Of a stretch of DNA of 35,749 nt, positions 23,382 through 31,542 are shown in pieces (position 1 is the stretch's first letter; each line of letters starts with the position of its first letter). Position numbers and translations under genes: made by a program. The notes beneath the pieces are model-generated. The model saw only the letters and a list, made by a program, of their open reading frames with translations. It did not search any database and had not been told where the DNA came from. Source of the DNA: a virus; the IMG/VR virus record IMGVR_UViG_3300044628_000292, positions 1 through 35,749 of that record, one strand, 5' to 3'.

Positions 23382-24272
23382 CTATGCTGCAATTGCTTCG
23401 GTGACTTGCTCAGTCTCGTTCACTTGCTCACCCGTCAGATAATCCAAAGCATTTTGTGCTTTTGCTGCCGCTGAGAGAATGAATTTTTTATCATTGCGCA
23501 AAGCCTGTAGCCAGCTTTCAATGTAGCCAGCGTGGCGTAAATCCCCATCAATGCCACATTTTGCGCAAAGCATTGCAGCGCCTAATTCTGCAACTAATTC
23601 CTCAAAAGCATAATTTTCACTGCCAAACCTAGCTGGAGTGATGCGCTTTAATCGCTTTTCGTGTCCGCTTGCGTGTACTGATTCGTGTAGCAAAGTGGCA
23701 TAGTAATTTTCACGAGAATCAAAAGCTGCCTGTGGTGGCATCACAATGGCGTCAGTGCTAGGCCTGTAATAAGCGCTGTCACCAGCGTGTGTTAGCCCGC
23801 CTGTTAGTTGCAAGCGAGTAACTATTTGATCAGCTTCGTTGCAAGCATCCCATTCAACTGCCGGTATCTCAGGCATTGGCGGTAATTCAATGCCAGAACA
23901 TTGTTCAATATTGAAAACGTAATAATGTTTGATAAAAGCATACGCACTGGTGACAGATTCACCCTTGTCGCCTATGGTTTCCCGCCGGTGAACATTCCAA
24001 TATACAACCGGAGTACCCTTTTGATCGGCTAACACGCTACCGCCAAGCATTTGCGCTTGCTTGAAAGTAACGTAGTAAGGAATAGCAAAGGGTTGCATTG
24101 ATAGCCAAAAGTGATTGATGCCCCTGTAAACCGTACCGCTGGCAGGATTGAATGGCATCCCTTGCCCTGGTTGCTGCTTTAGGTAACGCCAAGGCTTTAC
24201 CCACGGCGTAGCCCCTTTTTCTAGCTCGGAAATGATTCTGTCGGTAATTTGTTGTGCAATATCGATTTTCAT
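23382..24272 (-). CDS. ArdC-like antirestriction protein (ssDNA-binding domain plus zincin)
   Basis: 296 residues from ATG 24272. The N-terminal domain (about 1-130; IISELEKGATPWVKPWRY, ASGTVYRGINHFWLS, PVVYWNVHRRE) matches the ArdC/DUF1738 ssDNA-binding fold. The C-terminal domain has HESVHASGHEKR with His196-Glu197 and His200, the HExxH zinc site, and ENYAFEELVAELGAAM provides a likely third ligand. Plasmid ArdC protects incoming DNA from restriction. In this phage it lies near the start of the first leftward unit, consistent with early action. Leader AAGGGGCTAAAC precedes it. Confidence 0.82.
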   Translation of the reverse strand: MKIDIAQQITDRIISELEKGATPWVKPWRYLKQQPGQGMPFNPASGTVYRGINHFWLSMQPFAIPYYVTFKQAQMLGGSVLADQKGTPVVYWNVHRRETIGDKGESVTSAYAFIKHYYVFNIEQCSGIELPPMPEIPAVEWDACNEADQIVTRLQLTGGLTHAGDSAYYRPSTDAIVMPPQAAFDSRENYYATLLHESVHASGHEKRLKRITPARFGSENYAFEELVAELGAAMLCAKCGIDGDLRHAGYIESWLQALRNDKKFILSAAAKAQNALDYLTGEQVNETEQVTEAIAA

Positions 24273-24282
24273 GTTTAGCCCC

Positions 24283-24438
24283 TTATTTGATTCGTTCGTA
24301 AACCGCAACGCAGCTAATAACGTCATCATGGTCTAAGGCTTGCTCTTGAGCATGATTCGCATCTTCCGCTTCACAATGGAAACTCCAACGACTCATTTCC
24401 TCGTTATTTTCTTCAACAATGACAATATATTCATTCAT
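24283..24438 (-). CDS. Small acidic protein
   Basis: 51 residues from ATG 24438, preceded by AGGGGCTAAAC. Begins MNEYIVIVEENNEEMSRW and has two cysteines; beta-alpha pattern. It is the first gene after the leftward promoter at 24487-24515, 10 bases before the ArdC-like gene. No family recognised. Confidence 0.6.
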   Translation of the reverse strand: MNEYIVIVEENNEEMSRWSFHCEAEDANHAQEQALDHDDVISCVAVYERIK

Positions 24439-24464
24439 GTTTAGCCCCTGATAAGTTTAGGAAT

Positions 24465-24479
24465 ATGCACTGAGTGCAT
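24465..24479. promoter_or_regulatory. Candidate operator, ATGCACT-G-AGTGCAT
   Basis: A perfect 7-bp dyad around one base lies just downstream of the leftward -10 box, covering the expected start of transcription. A related half (TGAGTGTATG) is repeated 24 bp away at 24495-24504. Confidence 0.55.
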
Positions 24480-24486
24480 GGGTGTA

Positions 24487-24515
24487 AATATATATGAGTG
24501 TATGCATTAACTCAA
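24487..24515 (-). promoter_or_regulatory. Sigma-70-type leftward promoter
   Basis: On the minus strand TTGAGT (24515-24510) and TATATT (24492-24487) are 17 bases apart. The first gene start is 50 bases on (24438). Confidence 0.65.
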
Positions 24516-24868
24516 GGGGCATCTATATATATATAGGTATATATTTTTCTATTGGCTTGTATATAGGGATATAGGTAATCTATTAGGAATAGTTGCTCGG
24601 GTGATAATTGGTATATTGTCAATCTTCGCGCTCTTGTATATTTATTAACATGGGGCAATAGGCATTGTTTTCCATGCAATATTGTCTATTGGTCAATTGA
24701 CATAGGGGCAACGGTGCCATTTATGCAATTGACGTTATGACAAGGGCATAGGTCTGACCTATTGGGAACGGGCAGGCGATAGGGATTGGACTGTTATGTT
24801 TGTGGCAATGCGATGGGTCTTGACCCTCCGTGGTTGCGCGCCCTATTCCCCTCCCCGCCCCAAGGAAA

Positions 24869-24914
24869 TTTACGTTTTCCTCCCTGCTATTTATGCTACA
24901 GTTGGTTTACTGTA
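24869..24914 (+). promoter_or_regulatory. Rightward promoter with overlapping operator dyad
   Basis: TTTACG (24869-24874) and TATGCT (24892-24897) are 17 bases apart. Directly after, TACAGT-TGGTTT-ACTGTA (24897-24914) is a perfect 6-bp dyad with a 6-base gap at the expected transcription start, a layout typical of phage repressor sites. The ribosome site GGAGG follows before ATG 24930. Confidence 0.58.
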
Positions 24915-24929
24915 TTAACGGAGGTGCGA

Positions 24930-25142
24930 ATGTATGAAATAGATAGCGATGTACCGATGCCTGAAGTTAAGGTTCGGCATAACTACCCGCATGAGGCTTT
25001 GCAGGTGGGGGAGAGTTTCTTTGTGCCGGGTGGGAATATGAATGTCTTGTGCAATTACAACCGGATCAGGGGTAAGCGGTTGGAGAGGAAGTTTGTGTGC
25101 CGTCGGGAGGGTGACGGTATTCGGGTATGGCGAATTGAATAG
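24930..25142 (+). CDS. Small protein, DUF7303-like
   Basis: 70 residues, GGAGGTGCG before ATG. MYEIDSDVPMPEVKVRHNYP, then ALQVGESFFVPGG and a basic end DGIRVWRIE match short phage and bacterial proteins of the DUF7303 type (recalled). First gene of the rightward unit. A DNA-related role is only a guess. Confidence 0.65.
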   Translation: MYEIDSDVPMPEVKVRHNYPHEALQVGESFFVPGGNMNVLCNYNRIRGKRLERKFVCRREGDGIRVWRIE

Positions 25143-25151
25143 GGAGGGACT

Positions 25152-25385
25152 ATGTTGAATGCAAAGAAGGCACACGCCTTGTTGGATTATTTGAAGGATA
25201 GGTTTGGGTTAAGGAATGACCGGGAGTTGGCGCGGGAGTTAGGTGTGCAGTCGGGTTATGTCAGCCGGGTGCGGCATGGGCATTTGCCGGTCAGTGCAAG
25301 CTTGATGTTGGGAATCCACGATGTGTTTGGACTGGAGATTCATGAGATCAAGGATTTGGCGCAAAAGGCAGATGGACAATCCTGA
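25152..25385 (+). CDS. XRE/Cro-like helix-turn-helix regulator
   Basis: 77 residues, GGAGGGACT before ATG. RNDRELARELGVQSGYVSRV with the turn and recognition helix SGYVSRVRHG (about 32-42) is a lambda-Cro/XRE-type helix-turn-helix. It may bind the dyad at 24897-24914 in front of its own operon, but the target is inferred. Its stop overlaps the next gene. Confidence 0.75.
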   Translation: MLNAKKAHALLDYLKDRFGLRNDRELARELGVQSGYVSRVRHGHLPVSASLMLGIHDVFGLEIHEIKDLAQKADGQS

Positions 25386-25626
25386 CCGCTATCAGGAAGA
25401 GCTGTTGCTTTCGCGCCAGATGTTGCGCTCGGAGATGAGGAATGCCATTGCCGCACAGGATGCCAAACAGAAGAGGGCGTTGGTTGCAAGGTGGAAAGAG
25501 GTGTACCGCCCTGAGATCGTGAAAGAGTTATTGGCTGTGGCTAAAGACTACGAGGCGCGGTACAGGATTGCTAATTGGAACTTAGAGGGCTTTGACAATG
25601 AGCGACGTAAAACAAAAAAGTTTTGA
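25372..25626 (+). CDS. Small helical protein near terminase
   Basis: 84 residues from ATG 25372 (AAGG 3 bases upstream), overlapping the regulator stop by 14 bp and the glycosyltransferase start by 29 bp. Charged helices (LLLSRQMLRSEMRNAIAAQD, WKEVYRPEIVKELLAVAKDY) fill it. A small-terminase role is conceivable from its position but not shown by the sequence. Confidence 0.55.
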   Translation: MDNPDRYQEELLLSRQMLRSEMRNAIAAQDAKQKRALVARWKEVYRPEIVKELLAVAKDYEARYRIANWNLEGFDNERRKTKKF

Positions 25627-26416
25627 AGACATCACAGTAGTTGCCATTTATGGCGATGGTCGGGGAAAGGTTGCGCTGCCAGCATTAAGAAAGACTGCCG
25701 AGGCACTGCCCGGCTGCAAGTCGCTGTTGATTACCAATATTGAGTTAGACATTACCAAGATACATCAGAAGATCATTGCTGCACCTTTGGACTATCAGGC
25801 TTATACCGAGTTTGTGATGTATGCCTTGCATAACTACATCGACACTGAGTACGCCTTGATTGTGCAGCACGATGGTTGGGCGTTGGATGCAAAGAATTGG
25901 AATGATGACTGGTTCAACTATGACTATGTGGGTGGCCCCAGTCATGCAGCCTTAATGCCCAATGGGGAGTTCTCAACGCTCTACCAATGGTGCATGGATG
26001 GTAAGGACTACAAGGATGCGCTGATTGTGCAGAACGGTGGCTTCTCCTTGCGTAGTAAGAAGTTTTTAGAAGCCCCTTCCAAGCACGGGATCATGCGCCG
26101 TAACTTTCCTGAAGCCATGTTGAACAATGAGGATGTGCAGCTAGGTTGCTTCTTGCGTCCTGCAATGGAAAATGTGGGCATCAAGTATGCGCCACTAGAA
26201 GTGGCTAAGTATTTCTCGTTTGAACACTTTGGCCCTATTCACAATGGCATGAACTCGACCAAGATATTTGGTCATCACAGCCGCTTTAGACAGTTGCTAT
26301 CCAACGGTGAGATGCTCTACAAGTTGACTGAAGAGCAGCGTAAGCAAATCATGGGTGAGGAACAAGCCTTTGCCATGTTTGAGAATCACTACGGATACAC
26401 CATCCATGCAGTTTGA
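25598..26416 (+). CDS. DUF5672-like glycosyltransferase
   Basis: 272 residues from ATG 25598, GAGGG 8 bases upstream. ALIVQHDGWAL with Asp-Gly after a strand, YDYVGGP, IVQNGGFSLRSKKFLEAP and NNEDVQLGCFL follow the order of DUF5672 proteins, which are GT-A-like (family recalled). It is probably a sugar-transfer enzyme; acceptor unknown. Its end overlaps the large terminase start by 11 bp, an unusual place for a glycosyltransferase. Confidence 0.75.
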   Translation: MSDVKQKSFEDITVVAIYGDGRGKVALPALRKTAEALPGCKSLLITNIELDITKIHQKIIAAPLDYQAYTEFVMYALHNYIDTEYALIVQHDGWALDAKNWNDDWFNYDYVGGPSHAALMPNGEFSTLYQWCMDGKDYKDALIVQNGGFSLRSKKFLEAPSKHGIMRRNFPEAMLNNEDVQLGCFLRPAMENVGIKYAPLEVAKYFSFEHFGPIHNGMNSTKIFGHHSRFRQLLSNGEMLYKLTEEQRKQIMGEEQAFAMFENHYGYTIHAV

Positions 26417-28163
26417 TCGCAAGAGCTTTTACCGCTTCTGCCGCCAGTTAAGGATTGAGTCCAAAGAACAGGGCATGATTACCTTGGGTGAGCGTTTGCT
26501 CGGCACCCAAACCTATGTTATGGATGAGGTAGCGCGTGGTCTGCAAGATGACATCCATTTCTTTGTGGTATTGAAAGGCCGTCAGCTTGGTATCACCACG
26601 ATCTCCTTGGCGCTCGATCTTTACTGGCACTTCATTCATCCCGGTATGCAGGGAACGCTAACGACGGATACCGAAGAGAACCGCGAACAGTTTAGAAGCA
26701 CGCTGTCCATGTACATGGATGGCCTGCCCAAGCAGTACAAGATTCCCCTGATGAGCCACAACCGCAATCAGTTGGTACTGCAAAACCGCAGTCGGATGTT
26801 TTATCAGGTGGCAGGCACAAGAGCCAAAGGTGGATTGGGTCGAGGCAAGGGCATTACCTTCTTGCATGGCACGGAAACGTCTTCATGGGGCGACGAGGAA
26901 GGCTTGGCGTCGCTCTTGGCATCCTTGGCTGAAACCAACCCGCTTCGCTACTATATGTTCGAGAGTACGGCGCGAGGCTTCAATATGTTCCACGATATGT
27001 GGACAACTGCCAAACGTGCGCGAACACAGAAAGCAATTTTCTGTGGCTGGTGGCGTAACCAGTTGTACATGGCTGATCCCAAGTCAGACATCTACAAGGT
27101 GTACTGGGATGGCAAACTTTCGCCCGAAGAGAAGGAATGGACGAAAGACATCAAGAAAATGTACAACTACGAGATCAACTCTCGGCAGATTGCTTGGTGG
27201 CGCTGGAAGCTGCACGAAGGTTTGAAGGACGATGGCCTGATGTATCAGGAATTCCCACCCACAGAGGACTACGCCTTTGTGATGACGGGAACCTCCTTCT
27301 TCTCTACCGCCCGTTGTACCGACGCTATGAAGGAAGCCAAGCGTTCACCCTTTATTCCCTATCGCTTTAGCATGGGTGCCAACTTCCAAGACACCACGCT
27401 AATCCAAAGTAGCGAACGATTGGCGACCCTAAAGATTTGGGAAGAACCCGTACCGAACGCCTACTACGTCGTGGGTGCTGATCCTGCCTACGGATCGTCG
27501 GACTGGGCAGATCGTTTCTGCATTCAGGTTTTCCGTTGCTACGCTGATGGCATGGAACAGGTTGCAGAGTTTGCCACCTCGGAGTTAAATACCTTCCAAT
27601 TCGCTTGGGTGATCTGCTATCTGGCTGGCGCTTACGGAAATTCCTTGCTGAACTTGGAAGTCAACGGCCCCGGACAGGCCGTGATTAACGAGATGAGGAA
27701 CCTAAGAAGGCAGGCCATGTCGTTGCCACCGTCGGAAGCCCGACACCTGAACGACGTTTTAGGCAATATGCAGCACTACCTGTGGCGGAGAAACGACAGT
27801 TTTGGTATTAGCAACAGTATTGGTTGGGTGACAACGCATTCCAGTAAGGAGCGAATGCTGAATTACCTGAAGGATTACTTCGAGCGCGGGATGCTAAAGG
27901 TGTATTCGGAAGAGTGCATTGACGAAATGAAGGGGATTGTGCGCGATGGAGGCACGATTGCCGCCACTGGTAGGTCAAAAGATGACCGTGTGATCGCGTC
28001 AGCATTAGCTACTGCCGCTTTTGCAGAGCAATTACAGCCTAGATTGATTGCAAACCGGGTAACCAAGGACAAAAAAGAGTCAAAAAGCGACGAAAATGAG
28101 CAAGGTGGGCAGGTTCAGGTACAAAAACAGGTGTCAAACTACCTAAAAGCACTGGGTTTTTGA
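26406..28163 (+). CDS. Large terminase subunit
   Basis: 585 residues from ATG 26406. ATPase: FFVVLKGRQLGITT (about 52-65) as the Walker A-type loop, GITFLHGTETSSW with Glu157 in the Walker B/SE position, and FESTARG (185-191) as coupling motif. Nuclease: VVGADPAYGSSDW with Asp359, LNLEVNGPGQ with Glu418 and SKDDRVIASALA with Asp526/527. It pumps DNA into the prohead at the portal and cuts it. Length is usual for TerL. A longer in-frame start at 26355 lies inside the previous gene. Confidence 0.93.
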   Translation: MQFDRKSFYRFCRQLRIESKEQGMITLGERLLGTQTYVMDEVARGLQDDIHFFVVLKGRQLGITTISLALDLYWHFIHPGMQGTLTTDTEENREQFRSTLSMYMDGLPKQYKIPLMSHNRNQLVLQNRSRMFYQVAGTRAKGGLGRGKGITFLHGTETSSWGDEEGLASLLASLAETNPLRYYMFESTARGFNMFHDMWTTAKRARTQKAIFCGWWRNQLYMADPKSDIYKVYWDGKLSPEEKEWTKDIKKMYNYEINSRQIAWWRWKLHEGLKDDGLMYQEFPPTEDYAFVMTGTSFFSTARCTDAMKEAKRSPFIPYRFSMGANFQDTTLIQSSERLATLKIWEEPVPNAYYVVGADPAYGSSDWADRFCIQVFRCYADGMEQVAEFATSELNTFQFAWVICYLAGAYGNSLLNLEVNGPGQAVINEMRNLRRQAMSLPPSEARHLNDVLGNMQHYLWRRNDSFGISNSIGWVTTHSSKERMLNYLKDYFERGMLKVYSEECIDEMKGIVRDGGTIAATGRSKDDRVIASALATAAFAEQLQPRLIANRVTKDKKESKSDENEQGGQVQVQKQVSNYLKALGF

Positions 28164-28552
28164 TGATTAAGGTACTTTCCATTACTGAAATCAAGCTAAG
28201 ACTGCACAATATGCGTCTAAATCGCAAAAGAGGCTACTCAATGGCTGAGTTTGCGAAGATGGCAGGAGTGGACTATCGGAACATGAAAAAGGCCTTTTTT
28301 GAGCTAAAAATGCCTGTTTCTGAGACCACACAGCGCCGTATTTCCAAGGCTTTGACGGCTTTAGAGAACGGCGAGGCAGGAATGAGGATGGATATTGCAG
28401 GCCGGATGAAGCTGGACTACCACCCGCCAAAGGATTTTGGCAAAACGCTCAAGCGTGGCTACACGCTGGAGATGAATAACGGCAAAATTGGCTTGTCCGT
28501 TAAACCCATTAACAAGTACGATTATACAAAACCACATTTGCTAAAGAAGTGA
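28163..28552 (+). CDS. Helix-turn-helix-type protein
   Basis: 129 residues; ATG overlaps the terminase stop. YSMAEFAKMAGVDYRNMKKA (about 24-43) is a likely helix-turn-helix, followed by SETTQRRISKALTALE. The C-terminal part (LKRGYTLEMNNGKIGLSVKP) is beta. It may be a regulator or a packaging-related DNA-binding protein; I cannot tell. Confidence 0.62.
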   Translation: MIKVLSITEIKLRLHNMRLNRKRGYSMAEFAKMAGVDYRNMKKAFFELKMPVSETTQRRISKALTALENGEAGMRMDIAGRMKLDYHPPKDFGKTLKRGYTLEMNNGKIGLSVKPINKYDYTKPHLLKK

Positions 28553-28561
28553 GGGGCTAAC

Positions 28562-28975
28562 ATGAGTGTATTACATGATTACAAGTGTCCGGTGCATGGC
28601 TACTTTGAAAGTCGGCAGGCAGTATGCCCTTCCGGCTGCACGGATGTGCAGTTAGTGTTCTTGCAAGCCGTCGGTCTTGCCAGTGATGCAACGAAACATA
28701 ATGACAAAACGCTAAAACAACTTGCGCTAGACTTCAAGATGAGCGATATTAAATCGACCAGAGAAGGTGAGGCGCAGCCGCCGCGCCATGCCACGCCTAA
28801 TAATCCGTTCGCACCCCGTTGGGGATCGCCTGCGGAAGTGGGTGGCTACAACCTTAACTCGATTGCGGGTGAGTCAGTGTCAGGAATGCAGGCGGTCAAG
28901 CAAGCGGGTACGAATTTGAGTGGCCCGAAAGTTGGGTCTTACATTGCCGACCATGAGAATTTACAGATCAAATGA
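28562..28975 (+). CDS. Small zinc-ribbon-like protein
   Basis: 137 residues, leader GAGGGGCTAAC before ATG. The start YKCPVHGYFESR and AVCPSGC give a Cys/His/Cys/Cys set like a zinc ribbon (about 8-24). The rest is low in structure. It lies between terminase and portal, with ATGA overlap to the portal. A head-assembly role is possible. Confidence 0.62.
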   Translation: MSVLHDYKCPVHGYFESRQAVCPSGCTDVQLVFLQAVGLASDATKHNDKTLKQLALDFKMSDIKSTREGEAQPPRHATPNNPFAPRWGSPAEVGGYNLNSIAGESVSGMQAVKQAGTNLSGPKVGSYIADHENLQIK

Positions 28976-30633
28976 GAATTCCTGAAAGCCCAGTTGATCG
29001 CCAAGCGTTCTACATTGACATCATGAACAAGTGTCTGGTGTCTCAAGGTGAGCGCCAAGCACAATACTCCACCCTACGCTCCTACTACCTGTTCGGCGCT
29101 GATCAAAACTCACCGCCTGCGCACTTCAATAAAATTTATCCGCACATTGATCAACTGTCTGCCTTTATGTACTCGGCAGACACGACGCGCTTCTCCATCA
29201 AGATTGGCGCGTCTGTGCCTGAAGTGTTCAAAAAGAAAATATCCGCACTGACCAAAGCATTGCACGATTACTGGACTGCTAGTAACGCAGACCAAGTGTT
29301 TGGTCAGGCATTGAACTGGGCGTTTTGCTACAACTCCACCTTTGTCAAACTAATCTGGCGCAATGGTATCCACCCGTACATGGTGGAACCCGGCGTGTTT
29401 GGCGTGCTACGCGAAGACACACCGTACACAGATCGCCAAGAGGCAATGGTGCAAGAGTTCTACATGACCAAATCGGAACTCTACTCACGCCTGTACTCGC
29501 ATGAAAAGCGTGATGAGATTCTAAGTCGCATTGCGCTGGCTGAACAGCAAACCAAGAAGTACCCCGAAGGCGTTGAGCGCCTAGTAACTTCTGCAATTGA
29601 TCCGACAATCTACGGTAACGTGCAGATGAATCTGGCTGGCAACATGACGTACACGCCACAGATTGCAGAGCCTACCGTCAAAATGCGGGAGCTTTGGATA
29701 TACGACGATAAGGTTGACGATTACGTCTGCGTCACCATTGCTGATCCAGACATCGTCATCTATGATCGTGCATCCAAGAGCCTATTCTTACAAGGTGAGC
29801 AGCCGTTTGTACAAATCTGCCCATCGCCTCAATACGATTACTACTATGGTCAGTCTGAAACGCAGCGTCTTGTGTTCTTGCAAGAGATGCGTAATAAACG
29901 AACCGGACAGATACTCGAATTGCTGGACAAGCAGGTCAACCCACCCAAGGCGTTTATCGGTTTCCAAGGAATCTTGGATGAAAAGATGTTTGCGCTTAAT
30001 CGTGCCAACGGCATGGTGGCGTCTGATATGCCTAACGCCAAAGTAGAAGAGTTCACGCCAAACATCCCGAACGACTTGTTCCGCGAACTCGGTGAGATTG
30101 ACGCCATGTTTGCTGAAGCCTCTGGTATTACCAGCGTACTGTCAGGTCGTGGCGAAACTGGCGTTCGTAGCCAAGGCCATGCCAGCCAACTTGCTCGACT
30201 GGGATCATCCCGTGCTAAAAAACGCGCATTGACCATTGAAGACAGTCTTGAGAAAATTGCAACGCTGTATCTGAAGATGATGATGGTCTATGACGATACG
30301 CGCTACCGTGACGAAGATGGCAACGAATTTATTGCTGCCCAGTTTACGGATGACTTTGTTGTCAAAGTGGACGCGCATTCTAATAGCCCAATCTTCATGG
30401 AAGATGCCAGAGACTTGGCCTTTAGCCTGTTTAATGCTGGCGCTATTGGTAAGGCCAGCTTGCTGGAGATGGTCGAGCCGCCAATGAAAGATCGACTGGT
30501 GGAAGAGGTCAAGGCAATGGAAGCTGCCGCAGCTATGCAGCAAATGATGCAGCCCCCTGCCGCACCGCAAGGCGGCGCTCCGGCGGGTGCAACACCGGAG
30601 CAACCCGAACAACCGCAACTGAGGGCTGTGTAA
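28972..30633 (+). CDS. Portal protein
   Basis: 553 residues placed directly after the terminase block. FNKIYPHIDQLSAFMYSADT (about 44-63), the long alpha-helical stem part (GHASQLARLGSSRAKKRALT, about 403-422) and a Pro/Ala/Gln-rich C-terminal tail fit P22/podovirus portal proteins, though the exact family is not certain. It forms the ring through which DNA enters and leaves the head. Length is typical. Its stop overlaps the next small gene start. Confidence 0.85.
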   Translation: MRIPESPVDRQAFYIDIMNKCLVSQGERQAQYSTLRSYYLFGADQNSPPAHFNKIYPHIDQLSAFMYSADTTRFSIKIGASVPEVFKKKISALTKALHDYWTASNADQVFGQALNWAFCYNSTFVKLIWRNGIHPYMVEPGVFGVLREDTPYTDRQEAMVQEFYMTKSELYSRLYSHEKRDEILSRIALAEQQTKKYPEGVERLVTSAIDPTIYGNVQMNLAGNMTYTPQIAEPTVKMRELWIYDDKVDDYVCVTIADPDIVIYDRASKSLFLQGEQPFVQICPSPQYDYYYGQSETQRLVFLQEMRNKRTGQILELLDKQVNPPKAFIGFQGILDEKMFALNRANGMVASDMPNAKVEEFTPNIPNDLFRELGEIDAMFAEASGITSVLSGRGETGVRSQGHASQLARLGSSRAKKRALTIEDSLEKIATLYLKMMMVYDDTRYRDEDGNEFIAAQFTDDFVVKVDAHSNSPIFMEDARDLAFSLFNAGAIGKASLLEMVEPPMKDRLVEEVKAMEAAAAMQQMMQPPAAPQGGAPAGATPEQPEQPQLRAV

Positions 30634-30806
30634 TGAATCAACGATCAGGCGCAATGAACTCCCAGTCGATGCTGAAAAGTGGGGATCAACCCCGCATGAG
30701 CCAACGTGATATTCAATCAACGCGGCAACCACCGTCGATGAGCTTTAACCGTAACGCCTTCAAAGGCGCTAGTAGAAATACTGGCACCAGAAGTACCGGA
30801 CGATAG
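30633..30806 (+). CDS. Small basic protein after portal
   Basis: 57 residues, ATG overlapping the portal stop (TAATG). Rich in Ser, Arg, Gln and Met (MLKSGDQPRMSQRDIQSTR), basic, with no secondary structure obvious. A terminator follows. Function unknown. Confidence 0.55.
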   Translation: MNQRSGAMNSQSMLKSGDQPRMSQRDIQSTRQPPSMSFNRNAFKGASRNTGTRSTGR

Positions 30807-30818
30807 TAAAATAGCAAC

Positions 30819-30842
30819 GGGCAACATTTTGCCCCTTTTTTT
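30819..30842 (+). terminator. Rho-independent terminator between portal and scaffold genes
   Basis: GGGCAA (30819-30824) pairs with TTGCCC (30829-30834) around a 4-base loop, followed by C and seven T. It is a full hairpin-plus-T-run for the + strand, inside the head operon. Confidence 0.85.
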
Positions 30843-30844
30843 AG

Positions 30845-30873
30845 TTGACGCGATAGTTAATTTATATCTATCG
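30845..30873 (+). promoter_or_regulatory. Candidate promoter with CGATAG/CTATCG dyad
   Basis: TTGACG (30845-30850) could be a -35 box; the -10 is weak (CTATCG at 17 bases). CGATAG (30851-30856) and CTATCG (30868-30873) form a perfect dyad with an 11-base AT-rich centre. It lies 3 bases after the terminator and 24 bases before the next ATG, so it may restart head gene transcription. Confidence 0.4.
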
Positions 30874-30896
30874 TTCGCGCAACATAGGAGTACCAA

Positions 30897-31328
30897 ATGG
30901 CTGTGAAACCACAGGACATGATGGACTTGATGAAGGCTGATCAAGGAATGGGAGGCGAACCCGCCACCCCGCCTGCGTTTGAGCAGGAAGAAACGACTGC
31001 GCCGATGGCAAGTCCTTTGAGTACGCCCGAACCAAAGCGCGGTGAAGAAGAAGCTGCGCGTTTGAATGTCATGATGGCGCTAGACATGATGCAACAAGCA
31101 CTAGCCGCCTTCGATATGGGTTCGGAAGAATCCAAAACCATTGAAAAAGTGATCGCTGAAATTACTCGCCGCTTTGGTGAGCGCGAGTCTGATTCGCGTC
31201 GCTTGATGCCTTCTGAAATCATCCAAATGATTCAGTCTCTACCACAAGCGGGTGGCGCTACGCCGGGGCAGAGAGAAGCAATGTCAGCGCCTATCGCGGG
31301 AACTACCGCACCACCACTTCCAATTTAA
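30897..31328 (+). CDS. Hypothetical head-region protein
   Basis: 143 residues, AGGAG 6 bases before ATG. Acidic and Pro-rich first third, then helices (LNVMMALDMMQQALAAFDMG, TIEKVIAEITRRFGERES). Stays between portal and scaffold; perhaps a scaffold helper or minor head protein. No family recognised. Confidence 0.58.
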   Translation: MAVKPQDMMDLMKADQGMGGEPATPPAFEQEETTAPMASPLSTPEPKRGEEEAARLNVMMALDMMQQALAAFDMGSEESKTIEKVIAEITRRFGERESDSRRLMPSEIIQMIQSLPQAGGATPGQREAMSAPIAGTTAPPLPI

Positions 31329-31337
31329 GGAGCAATC

Positions 31338-31523
31338 ATGGAACTTTTTAAGCCAAAGGGTGCAATGACCGTTCGCCGCCCGACTGACAACTCGCAGATG
31401 AATGGTCAAATTTACAACACGCCTCGTTTCGCAGAAATGGGTGGCCTGTCGAATGCTTCAAAAACCGGCAAGCGCAACTCCATGACTATGAGCAAGCCGG
31501 GCGACACCAAGAAAATTTACTAA
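31338..31523 (+). CDS. Small hypothetical head-region protein
   Basis: 61 residues, AGGAGCAATC before ATG. Basic and Asn/Met/Lys-rich (MELFKPKGAMTVRRPTDNSQ), little structure. A short linker gene in the head block. Confidence 0.52.
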   Translation: MELFKPKGAMTVRRPTDNSQMNGQIYNTPRFAEMGGLSNASKTGKRNSMTMSKPGDTKKIY

Positions 31524-31542
31524 TTAACTCAAGGGGCTAATC

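Larger units (their letters stand above)
24439..24929. other. Divergent control region
   Basis: About 490 bp with no convincing gene. It separates the leftward and rightward units. It holds a leftward promoter with a downstream dyad, an AT-rich stretch (24520-24660), two CAATTGAC repeats (24695-24702 and 24727-24734), and a rightward promoter with a dyad. The rest I cannot interpret. Confidence 0.6.

Noticed and set aside
24786-24929. Upstream extension of the 24930 gene
   Set aside because: It would run through the promoter and dyad at 24869-24914, and the GGAGG site fits only ATG 24930.
26355-26405. Longer N-terminus for the large terminase
   Set aside because: It lies wholly inside the glycosyltransferase gene, and ATG 26406 gives a normal terminase start.
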